From: Candidatus Latescibacterota bacterium
Lineage (GTDB): Bacteria; JAAXHH01; JACQVL01
NCBI GenBank assembly: GCA_016209865.1
Contig: JACQVL010000159.1
Location: 1-13,716 of the forward strand
DNA: 13,716 nucleotides
Reading direction: 5' to 3'
Part shown: positions 7,538 through 13,603 of the stretch, piece after piece
How positions within the stretch are numbered: the first letter of the stretch is position 1
Layout of the letters: the number at the start of each line of letters is the position of its first letter
The notes under the pieces: generated by a model
Told to the model about the DNA's origin: nothing
The model's input: only the letters and a program-made list of their open reading frames with translations
Database searches by the model: none
Position numbers and translations under genes: made by a program

Positions 7538-7575
7538 ATGATGAAGGATGAATGATGACTTGATGAATGATGCAT
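7538..7575. repeat. 7-bp-period tandem array (ATGATGA/AGGATGA)
   Basis: Three contiguous heptamers, ATGATGA (7538-7544), AGGATGA (7545-7551) and ATGATGA (7552-7558), are followed by CT and a further TGATGAATGATG ending near 7572. The array lies between the 88-aa gene and the zinc-finger gene. Translated on the minus strand it gives the His/Ser-rich false N-terminus of the MEMO frame. Its period matches the arrays at 9970 and 13534, though the unit sequence differs. Confidence 0.7.
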
Positions 7576-7617
7576 ATCACACTGAAGATTTAATTTACCC
7601 TCGAAGACTGAGAGGTG

Positions 7618-7884
7618 TCAAGCGTTTTCTCGATCAAGCCGGTACGCGTCGAGCGCTTCACGGATGGCGGGAATGACGAAGACATCGTCAAGGGGGAACG
7701 GCGCGAGCGCCCGCGCGAAGACCGCGATCTTGGCCTGGGGAGTGAGCCGTTTGTTGATGATCAGATGGTCCCCGTCCCGGTACCGGCAGAGGCCGCCCTC
7801 TCGTTCGAGGTCGGCGTAGCGGACCTGGATGGACAACCGTTCAGCAAGGGCCTCGAACTCCTGGAGCAGCGCCGCGTCGTCCAT
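7618..7884 (-). CDS. Conserved-looking small protein of unknown function
   Basis: An 88-residue soluble protein I do not recognise with certainty. The start is the ATG at 7882-7884, 7 nt after a strong GGAGGT site. The frame could extend 11 codons further upstream, but the ribosome binding site decides. It is mostly helical, with a central GGLCRYRDGDHLIINKRLT that reads as paired beta strands, then a helix (AKIAVFARALAPF) and DDVFVIPAIREALDAY. The pattern 'cofactor-like beta hairpin, IxxN, helix' loosely recalls the core of ImmA/IrrE-like domains, but no HExxH zinc motif is present, so a peptidase is not supported. It is first in the leftward gene series, 98 nt upstream of the zinc-finger gene. 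Whether the two share a transcript is unclear. Confidence 0.7.
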   Translation of the reverse strand: MDDAALLQEFEALAERLSIQVRYADLEREGGLCRYRDGDHLIINKRLTPQAKIAVFARALAPFPLDDVFVIPAIREALDAYRLDRENA

Positions 7885-7928
7885 CGTCCCACCTCCATGA
7901 CGGTGAGCATGGAGCACCTAAAAAACCC

Positions 7929-7957
7929 TTGACAAAGCTCCGACACCCCGGTTAATT
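7929..7957 (+). promoter_or_regulatory. Probable promoter for the tRNA genes
   Basis: TTGACA (7929-7934, perfect -35) is followed by a 17-nt spacer and the AT-rich TTAATT (7952-7957) as a weak -10. This would start RNA about 45 nt before tRNA-Gly. It is placed well for the tRNA-Gly/tRNA-Cys/yggX/radical SAM series. The -10 matches only three of six consensus bases. Confidence 0.55.
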
Positions 7958-8011
7958 TAACACGAGCAGGACAGAGAGGCAATAGAAACTTGATGTCTTC
8001 CTGTCACCATC

Positions 8012-8083
8012 GCGGGAGTAGCTCAGTGGTAGAGCATCACCTTGCCAAGGTGAGGGCCGCGGGTTCAAGCCCCGTCTCCCGCT
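8012..8083 (+). tRNA. tRNA-Gly (GCC)
   Basis: A full cloverleaf. Acceptor arms GCGGGAG (8012-8018) and CTCCCGC (8076-8082), D-stem GCTC/GAGC, anticodon stem TCACC/GGTGA with loop TTGCCAA (anticodon GCC at 8044-8046), T-stem GCGGG/CCCGT with loop TTCAAGC, and discriminator T8083. CCA is not encoded. It is separated by 11 nt from tRNA-Cys and likely cut from one precursor. Confidence 0.97.
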
Positions 8084-8094
8084 TCTCGATGGTG

Positions 8095-8166
8095 GGCGGC
8101 ATAGCCAAGTGGCTAAGGCAGAGGATTGCAAATCCTCGATCCCCGGTTCAAATCCGGGTGCCGCCT
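8095..8166 (+). tRNA. tRNA-Cys (GCA)
   Basis: A full cloverleaf. Acceptor arms GGCGGCA (8095-8101) and TGCCGCC (8159-8165), anticodon stem GAGGA/TCCTC with loop TTGCAAA (anticodon GCA at 8128-8130), and T-arm CCCGGTTCAAATCCGGG. Discriminator T8166; CCA is not encoded. The U73 discriminator is the usual identity element of tRNA-Cys. Confidence 0.97.
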
Positions 8167-8196
8167 TCGATGTGTCCGTGTTGAACGATCATGGCA

Positions 8197-8231
8197 CCGG
8201 GCTTCCTCGACTCAGGCAGCCCGGTTTTTTT
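8197..8231 (+). terminator. Rho-independent terminator after the tRNAs
   Basis: Stem CCGGGCT (8197-8203) pairs with AGCCCGG (8218-8224), extended by CCT/AGG after a one-base mismatch on each side, with loop CGACTC. Seven T follow (8225-8231). It ends the tRNA transcript, yet the ribosome binding site of yggX begins only 3 nt after the T-run. I see no separate yggX promoter between the tRNA and this hairpin, so partial readthrough may feed yggX. Confidence 0.9.
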
Positions 8232-8246
8232 ACAGGAGGTTCCACG

Positions 8247-8525
8247 ATGGCCAGAATGGTACAGTGCGTGAAGATTGGCAAGGAATTGCCGGGACTGGAT
8301 TTCGTGCCGTTCCCGAATGAGCTTGGCCAGCGGATCTACGACAACGTGTCGCAGCAAGCCTGGCGGATGTGGCTCGACCACTCGGTCATGCTCATCAACG
8401 AGTACCGGCTGAACTTAGCGACGAAGGAAGCCCAGCAGTTCTACGATGAACAGTTGGAAGCGTTCTTCTTCGGCGAAGGCTCCCAACTGCCTCCCGGTTA
8501 CGTCCCGCCCAAAGCCAAGTCATAA
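8247..8525 (+). CDS. yggX: Probable Fe(2+)-trafficking protein YggX
   Basis: A 92-residue cytoplasmic protein matching the YggX family along its whole length, with the usual family size. It begins MARMVQCVKIGKELPGLDF with the conserved Cys7, then ELGQRIYDNVSQQAW, W..WLDHSVMLINEYRLNL, and the FFFGEGS..PPGYVPP tail. In enterobacteria YggX protects iron-sulfur enzymes from oxidative damage and has been linked to iron handling; the exact chemistry is debated. The start follows a strong AGGAGG site (8234-8239). It sits immediately downstream of the tRNA terminator and 2 nt before a radical SAM gene, so a link between iron-cluster protection and an oxygen-sensitive Fe-S enzyme is plausible. That link is inference from position. 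Confidence 0.96.
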   Translation: MARMVQCVKIGKELPGLDFVPFPNELGQRIYDNVSQQAWRMWLDHSVMLINEYRLNLATKEAQQFYDEQLEAFFFGEGSQLPPGYVPPKAKS

Positions 8526-8527
8526 CG

Positions 8528-9967
8528 ATGCGATGTCCCGGCGATCTCCTGCTCATCTCGTCCTACGAGCTCGGCCATCAGCCGCTCAGTCTCGCCTCCC
8601 CGCTCGGGTTCCTGTCCCGCGCCGGGTATGAGGCGACGGGCCTCGACGCGGCAGTCGAGCGGCTGCCGGAGCCGCTCCTCACCCGCGCCCGGTTCGTCGG
8701 GATCGCCGTCCCGATGCACACCGCCATGCGACTCGGCCTCCGGGTCGCCGAGCGGGTCCGGGCGGTGAACCCGGCCGCGCATCTGTGCTTCTACGGCCTG
8801 TATGCGTCCCTCAACGCCGGGTATCTCCTCCAGCACGTCGCGGATTCTGTCATCGGCGGGGAGTACGAACAGCCGCTCGTCGACCTCATCCGGGCGCTCG
8901 ACGCGGGCGATTCCCGGCCGGTCGACGGGGTGACGGATCGACAGCATCGCTCGGTCCCCGTCTTGCGGCGCCTTTCGTTTACCCGGCCCGATCGGCACCG
9001 GCTACCCGAACTGAAATGCTACGCCCATCTGGACACCGGCGAAAAGAAGGTGATGGCCGGGTACGTCGAGGCCAGCCGGGGATGCCGCCACACCTGCCTG
9101 CACTGCCCGATCACTCCGGTGTACCGCGGCCGGTTCTTCATCGTCCCGGCTGAGGTGGTGCTCGACGACATCCGGCACCTCATCAGCCTGGGCGCGCGGC
9201 ACATCACGTTCGGCGACCCGGATTTCCTCAACGGGCCGGGTCATGCCCTGCGCCTCGCCCGCGCGCTTCACCGCGCCTTCCCAGACGTGACTTTCGACAT
9301 CACGACCAAAGTCGAGCACATCATCGAGCATGCCGGCCTCTTCCCGGAACTGAAATCCCTCGGCTGCGCGTTCGTCGTGTCCGCCATCGAGTCGGTCAGC
9401 GACCTGGTGCTCGAACGGCTTGAGAAAGGGCATGACCGGGCGGACATCGTGCGCGCCCTGGACATCCTCGACGACGCGGACATCCCGATGCGGCCGTCCC
9501 TGGTCGCGTTCACCCCATGGACGACCATAGACGATTACTTGACGATGCTGGAGTTCATCGAGACACGCTGTCTGATCGATCACATCGATCCGGTGCAGTA
9601 CACCATCCGACTCCTCGTCCCGCCCGGTTCCGCCCTGCTCGACCGGCCGGAGACGCTGACCTGGCTCGGCCCGCTCGATGAGGCGGCGTTTTTCTACCGG
9701 TGGGATCATCCGGACTCCCGCATGGACGCGCTCCATCGCCGGGTGAGCCGGCTGGTGGAAGACGCCGTCCGCGCGAACGAAGACCCTGCCGTGACGTTCT
9801 CCTGGATCAAATCCCTGGCGGACGCGACGGCCGGCGTCTCCCCCTTAGCCTCGCTGTCCCCCGTCTCCCTCACACGCCGCCGCATTCCCCGGCTGACCGA
9901 ATCGTGGTTCTGCTGAGCAGAGCCGACGGAAGGTCAGTTTGGCCTTCTTACAGGAACGGGGATATAG
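8528..9967 (+). CDS. Radical SAM protein, probable selenoprotein with Cys-Sec-Ala-Glu-Pro tail
   Basis: Read conventionally this is 462 residues ending WFC at TGA 9914-9916. Reading that TGA as selenocysteine gives Cys462-Sec463-Ala-Glu-Pro and stops at TAG 9965-9967, for 479 residues. The CUAEP motif matches the family I know as CUAEP/CCAEP-tail radical SAM (seleno)proteins. The N-terminal part (about 7-120) looks like the Rossmann-type B12-binding domain of such radical SAM enzymes but lacks the DxHxxG base-off ligand motif, so cobalamin binding is doubtful. The radical SAM core has CRHTCLHC (Cys186, 190, 193) for the 4Fe-4S cluster that cleaves S-adenosylmethionine. A SECIS-like hairpin follows the TGA. 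The substrate is unknown. Its start is 2 nt after the yggX stop, so it is likely co-transcribed. The 462-residue form is the alternative if the genome lacks Sec machinery. Confidence 0.85.
9914..9949 (+). promoter_or_regulatory. Sec codon TGA with bacterial SECIS-like hairpin
   Basis: After TGA (9914-9916) a hairpin forms: GAAGG (9929-9933) pairs with CCTTC (9943-9947), extended upward by a T-G wobble and C9935-G9941. The five-base loop AGTTT (9936-9940) has a G at its second position. The loop begins 20 nt after the TGA. This agrees with the bacterial SECIS rule of a short stem, a G in the first two loop bases, and about 16-37 nt from UGA to the loop. It would recruit SelB. Confidence 0.75.
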
Positions 9968-9969
9968 AA

Positions 9970-9997
9970 GGCAGTAGGCAGTGGGCAGTAGGCAGTG
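9970..9997 (+). repeat. Left heptamer array of the four-helix-bundle cassette
   Basis: Four contiguous 7-bp units in alternating form: GGCAGTA (9970-9976), GGCAGTG (9977-9983), GGCAGTA (9984-9990) and GGCAGTG (9991-9997). It starts 2 nt after the TAG stop of the radical SAM gene. It is inverted relative to the array at 10446-10474. Confidence 0.93.
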
Positions 9998-10037
9998 GAC
10001 GGGGGAACGGTTGTCTGTTTACGAGCCTGTGGTTAAG

Positions 10038-10412
10038 TCAAGAGTTTTGGAGAGAACGAATAAGACGATGGAGCATCTTGCCTAATCGGTTACAATGGTT
10101 CAATGCTGGAAGAACTTCAACTTCTTGGATCAATTTAATCCGGTTAGCGAGTAGAAGATGAGTTTCCAGTTCCTTAAGGGAGCCCTGTGCGATTCTGAGA
10201 AATTGAATATACTCTCCTCTGTTCTCCCTACCATAACCTTCAGCAATATTCGCCGGAACCGAGCTTACTGCTCGCCGAATTTGAGAGGTCATGCCGAATA
10301 ATTCCTCTTTCGGAATACGCTTGGTCAGCAAATAGCAGGCTTCCGCCAGATCCATCGCCTCTTGCCAAACCCTCAAATCTCGGTACGATTGAATCGAGCG
10401 TTCGCCCATCAT
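10038..10412 (-). CDS. Four-helix-bundle protein (23S rRNA intervening-sequence protein / S23 family)
   Basis: A 124-residue protein. The family hallmarks are SYRDLRVWQEAMDLAEACYLL, PKEELFGMTSQIRRAVSSVPANIAEGYGRE and YIQFLRIAQGSLKELETHLLLANRI. Members form pentameric four-helix bundles. They occur as the ORF of intervening sequences in 23S rRNA genes, are scattered elsewhere in genomes, and resemble the Avd accessory protein of diversity-generating retroelements. Biochemical function is unknown; nucleic-acid binding is suspected because of the basic surface. The start at ATG 10410-10412 (or the adjacent ATG 10407-10409) follows AAGAGGACAGGA; the frame also opens at a GTG inside the right heptamer array, which is unlikely. 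GC content is clearly lower than in neighbours, suggesting transfer. No reverse transcriptase or variable repeat is in the window, so a retroelement is not supported. Confidence 0.93.
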   Translation of the reverse strand: MMGERSIQSYRDLRVWQEAMDLAEACYLLTKRIPKEELFGMTSQIRRAVSSVPANIAEGYGRENRGEYIQFLRIAQGSLKELETHLLLANRIKLIQEVEVLPALNHCNRLGKMLHRLIRSLQNS

Positions 10413-10445
10413 TCCTGTCCTCTTATAAGGAACAGATGTTTTCCC

Positions 10446-10474
10446 CACTGCCCACTGCCCATCTGCCCACTGCC
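10446..10474 (-). repeat. Right heptamer array of the four-helix-bundle cassette
   Basis: CACTGCC occurs at 10446-10452, 10453-10459 and 10468-10474, with one degenerate 8-bp unit CATCTGCC (10460-10467) between. Read on the minus strand it is GGCAGTG repeated, the inverted counterpart of 9970-9997. It ends 5 nt before the stop codon of the dehydrogenase gene. Confidence 0.92.
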
Positions 10475-10479
10475 CGCTT

Positions 10480-11577
10480 TTATCTCATCTCAATCCCCAC
10501 CCGGATCGCCTTGCCCTGCCGGGCGAACTCGAACGCCTCGTTGATTCGCTCGAACGGGAACACGTGCGAGATGATCCGATGGAACGGGTACTTGTGCTGC
10601 GTCCGTTTGAGGAAGTCGAGGGCGCGGGGCATGACCCACGGCTCGTAGACGACCAGCCCGATGATCGTCTTGCTCTCCCGGACGGCCCGGCCGGGGTCGA
10701 TCTCCGCCACCGTCCCCAAGTTCACGTTCCCTATCCACAGGTACCGGCCGCCCACCCGGAGCATCAACAGCCCCTCCTGTAGCACCTGCGGGACGCCCGT
10801 GAACTCGGCCATCACATCCGGCCCTCGGCCTGCCGTCCATTCCCGCACCCGGGCGATCCGCTCGTCCGCGTCCGCCTCTGCCGCGTTCAGCAGATGGTCG
10901 GCCCCGAACGCGCCCGCCAGTTCCAGCCGCTCCGGGATACGGTCGATGACGATCACCCGTCCGGCGCCCATCTCCCGCGCGATCGCCGTCGCGTACAGGC
11001 CGAGCCCGCCCACCCCTTGGATGACGATCGTATCCCCCAAGGTGATCCCTAACCGGTGCAGGCCGTAGATCACCTCAGAGAGGGCGCAGTTCGTCGGGGA
11101 GACGAGCTGGTCTGGCAGTTCATCGGGCACGGTGAACACCCAGTGTCCGGGTTTCATGTAATAGTACTCTCCGTACGCGCCGTTGAAATGGGGTGGGGTC
11201 TCGCTCGACACCCCGAGCCAGTCGCGGTACCGGTTCAGGCAGCCGGGCACGTGCGTCAGGCACGCCCAGCACGTCCCGCACGGCCGGAAATACGAGAACA
11301 CCACCCGGTCGCCGACGCGCAGCGGGTCTCCCGCGCTGTCCGTCGTCACCCGGTCGCCCAGGGCGTAGACCGATCCCACCATCTCATGGCCCATGATCTG
11401 CGGGAACGCCAGCGTGGTCTTCGGCCCGCCGCCCCGCAGGAAGTGCAGGTCCGACCCGCAGATGTTCGCCATGGAGATTTTGACGAGGAGATCGTCCGGC
11501 CCGACGTCCGGGATGAGGTAGTCCCGGAATTCCATCGGTTGATTGAAGCCGTTGATGACGGCCGCTTTCCCGGTCAT
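10480..11577 (-). CDS. Zinc-dependent medium-chain alcohol dehydrogenase family protein
   Basis: A 365-residue NAD(P)-dependent oxidoreductase of the zinc MDR superfamily. It has the catalytic-zinc set NICGSDLH (Cys40), GHE (63-65) and TNCALSE (Cys164), plus the structural-zinc cysteines CGTCWACLTHVPGC (100, 103, 106, 113; the last spacing is one residue shorter than usual). The Rossmann nucleotide loop is GVGGLG (188-193), followed by a candidate acidic Asp in VIVIDR that favours NAD(H). The substrate is unknown. The start has a good AAGGAG site 8 nt upstream, which overlaps the region just after the stop of the preceding peptidase-fusion gene. The 15-nt gap indicates one operon. It converges on the radical SAM gene across the heptamer cassette. 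Confidence 0.94.
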   Translation of the reverse strand: MTGKAAVINGFNQPMEFRDYLIPDVGPDDLLVKISMANICGSDLHFLRGGGPKTTLAFPQIMGHEMVGSVYALGDRVTTDSAGDPLRVGDRVVFSYFRPCGTCWACLTHVPGCLNRYRDWLGVSSETPPHFNGAYGEYYYMKPGHWVFTVPDELPDQLVSPTNCALSEVIYGLHRLGITLGDTIVIQGVGGLGLYATAIAREMGAGRVIVIDRIPERLELAGAFGADHLLNAAEADADERIARVREWTAGRGPDVMAEFTGVPQVLQEGLLMLRVGGRYLWIGNVNLGTVAEIDPGRAVRESKTIIGLVVYEPWVMPRALDFLKRTQHKYPFHRIISHVFPFERINEAFEFARQGKAIRVGIEMR

Positions 11578-11592
11578 GGTCGTGCTCCTTTC

Positions 11593-13533
11593 TTAGACGC
11601 GTTCACCGTTCACCGTCGCGAACGCCGGACGCCAGGTCGCGTCATCCGCGCGCTCGATGACGAGCAGGTCGGCCGCCAGTCCTTTGCGGATCAGTCCCCG
11701 GTCGGCCAGACCGAACGCGGCCGCGGTGGCCGCGGTCATCCGCTGAACGAGGCGGGCGACCCGTTCGAGCGGCGCGCGCTGGGTCAGATCGGCGAGCAGG
11801 ATGAACCCATCGTCGCACACAGGGACGAACCCATCCACCATCTCAACGGCGTCCAGGACAGGATATCCGCCCGTGCGGAGAGGACTGTCAGCGACCCGTC
11901 CGGTGACGGTCACTCCCGACCCGGTCGCCTGTTCCATCGCCCGCTGGACGCGATCCAGGTCGGTCAGTCCATCGGTCAGTCGGAGCAGAAACCGCGCTCC
12001 GAAGGTCCGATTGATGGCGGCAGTCGCTGTCACGTACGAGTCGATCTGTTCCTCGTTGATCTCCAGGATGACCGTCCGTCCGAACCATCCGGCGACCCGT
12101 CCGATGCCGCTCAGGTGCGCCACCGGAGGGTTCGGCTCACGGAGATGCAGGCCGAGGAGACCCGCCGCAAGGGCGTTTCCGCAGGATAGCAGATGATCGG
12201 CCTCTGTCGCGGCCCGGTCGAGTTCCGCGATCAGGCCGGCGCGGCACGACAGCCGCTGCTCCTTCAACCGTCGCATCATCTCGCGCAGGGCATCGGTGGC
12301 GGTCGGGATGGACACCAGCGTCGTCGTGAACCCGCGCCGGGCTTCGTCTCGACTCCCGCCGTCGAGCAGGGCCGCGACCGTGAGCGCCGGAACCGGCCGG
12401 ATCAGGCCGGGGAGGATGACGAGCCGGTTGCCGTCGATCATCTCCATCGCGCCGAAGAGCTGCAGGTCGCCGTAGTCGGCGATCCACCCGTTCGTCGTCC
12501 ATCGCGCGGGTCGGTCGTCGACGAGCCGGTCGGTCCGGTCCACGTTCACGCCCAGGTCGGCCACGATGGGCGGCAGGCCGGTCCCGTCCAGGACCGTCGC
12601 CCCCCGGATGAGCAAGTCGAACCCCTCGCGGCCGTTCAAGGGGAGCGACTCGTAGACCGCCGCGTCAGCCTGATCGACCGTTCCGTTCGCTAAGGCGTCG
12701 AGGCCGGCCAGCAGGCCGACGACGTTCAGCTTGACGAGGGTCGGCTCCGGGGTGATGCCCGGCCAGCCGCCGGATTCGACGAGGACGCTGCTCGTCCCCC
12801 ACATCGTCATCGAATCCCCGAACGCGGGCGGGTTGAACGGGTCGTCGTACCGGGCGACGTGGCCGGGGACGAACCGGGCGACGGCGTCGTGGATGACGGT
12901 GGCTACCTTCTTCGCCCGGAGCCGTCTCGCGTCCGTACTGTCGAGCGCGTCGTACGGAGCGGACAGCAGGGAGATGGCGGCGATCCGTTTCGTCTGGCCG
13001 ACGGTGATGCGGGCGCTCTGGTTATGGAGGTTGAACCCGATCTCCGGCTGGAACCGGTCGCGCACGGCTTTGAGGGTCCGGCCTTCCGGGGTCTGGAGCC
13101 GCTGAGCATCCCGGTTGATGTCGATTCCCTGCGCGTTCCGGCGGTCACGCCGGGCCGCTCCGTCCGGGTTGAGCATCGGGATGGCTAACAGGGTGAGCCG
13201 GTCGAGGATGCGTGCCGCCCACGGGACGTCCCGGTGGGTGAGCAGGTAGGCGAGCACGTCGAGCAGGCCGCCGGTCGCCGTCGGCTCGTCCCCGTGCATC
13301 TGCGACCAGAGGAGGACGGGGAACGGGCCGTGGCCGGCGGTAACGAGGGTGATAGCGCGTCCTTCGACCGAGTGGCCGACGACCTCCGCGCGTGCCAGGC
13401 CGGGGGCGAGGGCGACGATCCGTTGGATCGTGGCGATCACCTCATCGTGGGAGAGCAGGGAGAGCCCCTGGCGGGAGAGGTGATCGGTCTCCCAGGCGTT
13501 CCAGAGGGCGGGGAGGTCAAGAGCGGAAGACAT
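11593..13533 (-). CDS. M14 zinc carboxypeptidase fused to amidohydrolase-like domain
   Basis: A 646-residue fusion. Residues about 25-290 are an M14 metallocarboxypeptidase with zinc ligands His80/Glu83 (MHGDE) and His170 (NLHNQ), the substrate-binding segment NPDGAARRD..GIDINRD (122-142), and catalytic Glu253 (SVLVESGG). All are intact. Residues about 303-646 begin like an amidohydrolase (GREGFDLLIRGATVLDGTG) and end like one (RGLIRKGLAADLLVI...VNGERV). At the expected metal site after LVILPGLI, however, the usual HxH is replaced by RPVP, so this half is probably not a canonical metal-dependent hydrolase. No signal peptide is evident. The start ATG abuts a heptamer array and lacks a ribosome binding site, so the native 5' region may have been altered. 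It is the first gene of the operon with the dehydrogenase. A role in trimming acidic or modified peptides is possible but unproven. Confidence 0.88.
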   Translation of the reverse strand: MSSALDLPALWNAWETDHLSRQGLSLLSHDEVIATIQRIVALAPGLARAEVVGHSVEGRAITLVTAGHGPFPVLLWSQMHGDEPTATGGLLDVLAYLLTHRDVPWAARILDRLTLLAIPMLNPDGAARRDRRNAQGIDINRDAQRLQTPEGRTLKAVRDRFQPEIGFNLHNQSARITVGQTKRIAAISLLSAPYDALDSTDARRLRAKKVATVIHDAVARFVPGHVARYDDPFNPPAFGDSMTMWGTSSVLVESGGWPGITPEPTLVKLNVVGLLAGLDALANGTVDQADAAVYESLPLNGREGFDLLIRGATVLDGTGLPPIVADLGVNVDRTDRLVDDRPARWTTNGWIADYGDLQLFGAMEMIDGNRLVILPGLIRPVPALTVAALLDGGSRDEARRGFTTTLVSIPTATDALREMMRRLKEQRLSCRAGLIAELDRAATEADHLLSCGNALAAGLLGLHLREPNPPVAHLSGIGRVAGWFGRTVILEINEEQIDSYVTATAAINRTFGARFLLRLTDGLTDLDRVQRAMEQATGSGVTVTGRVADSPLRTGGYPVLDAVEMVDGFVPVCDDGFILLADLTQRAPLERVARLVQRMTAATAAAFGLADRGLIRKGLAADLLVIERADDATWRPAFATVNGERV

Positions 13534-13550
13534 AGTGGTCAGTGGTCAGT
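13534..13550. repeat. Short 7-bp-period array (AGTGGTC) at the 5' edge of the M14 gene
   Basis: Two complete units, AGTGGTC (13534-13540) and AGTGGTC (13541-13547), plus AGT. It touches the start codon of the M14 fusion gene, where a ribosome binding site would be expected. This is the third unrelated sequence with a 7-bp period in the gaps of this window. Confidence 0.65.
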
Positions 13551-13561
13551 GAAAACAAAAT

Positions 13562-13586
13562 GGATTCCCGCTTTCGCGGGAATGAC
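13562..13586. repeat. REP-like hairpin
   Basis: ATTCCCGC (13564-13571) and GCGGGAAT (13576-13583) form an 8-bp stem with a TTTC loop, flanked by GG and GAC. The right half recurs at 102-115. It resembles the short intergenic palindromes common in environmental genomes. Confidence 0.8.
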
Positions 13587-13603
13587 AACAAGTCGTTCTG
13601 CAT

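Larger units (their letters stand above)
9970..10474. mobile_element. Candidate IVS-like cassette: four-helix-bundle gene between inverted heptamer arrays
   Basis: The unit consists of the left array, about 40 nt, one minus-strand four-helix-bundle gene, about 33 nt and the right array. The arrays could pair into an imperfect stem of about 28 bp with the gene in the loop, as in intervening sequences of bacterial 23S rRNA. It fills the gap between the convergent radical SAM and dehydrogenase genes with 2 nt and 5 nt to spare. It is visibly less GC-rich than its neighbours. No transposase, direct target duplication or rRNA sequence is present. Mobility is inferred, not shown. Confidence 0.45.

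Noticed and set aside
7312-7575. MEMO gene starting at the upstream ATG (503 residues)
   Set aside because: The extra N-terminus is His/Ser-rich, derives from the heptamer array, and overlaps the zinc-finger gene. ATG 7311 has a good GAGGAA site.
7885-7928. Possible upstream start of the 88-residue protein (GTG/ATG region, 99 residues)
   Set aside because: GGAGGT is positioned 7 nt before ATG 7884 and would be internal to the longer form. The longer N-terminus is His/Gly-rich and has no site of its own.
7990-8184. Plus-strand 64-residue frame reading SSVVEHHLAKVRAAGSSPVS
   Set aside because: This is the familiar false translation of tRNA genes. The tRNA-Gly and tRNA-Cys cloverleafs explain the sequence completely.
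9970-10474. CRISPR array or diversity-generating retroelement
   Set aside because: The units are contiguous heptamers without spacers. No cas gene, reverse transcriptase or template/variable repeat is present.
11056-12189. Long plus-strand open frames opposite the dehydrogenase and M14 genes
   Set aside because: GC-rich antisense shadows rich in Arg/Pro/His. The minus-strand frames carry all catalytic motifs.
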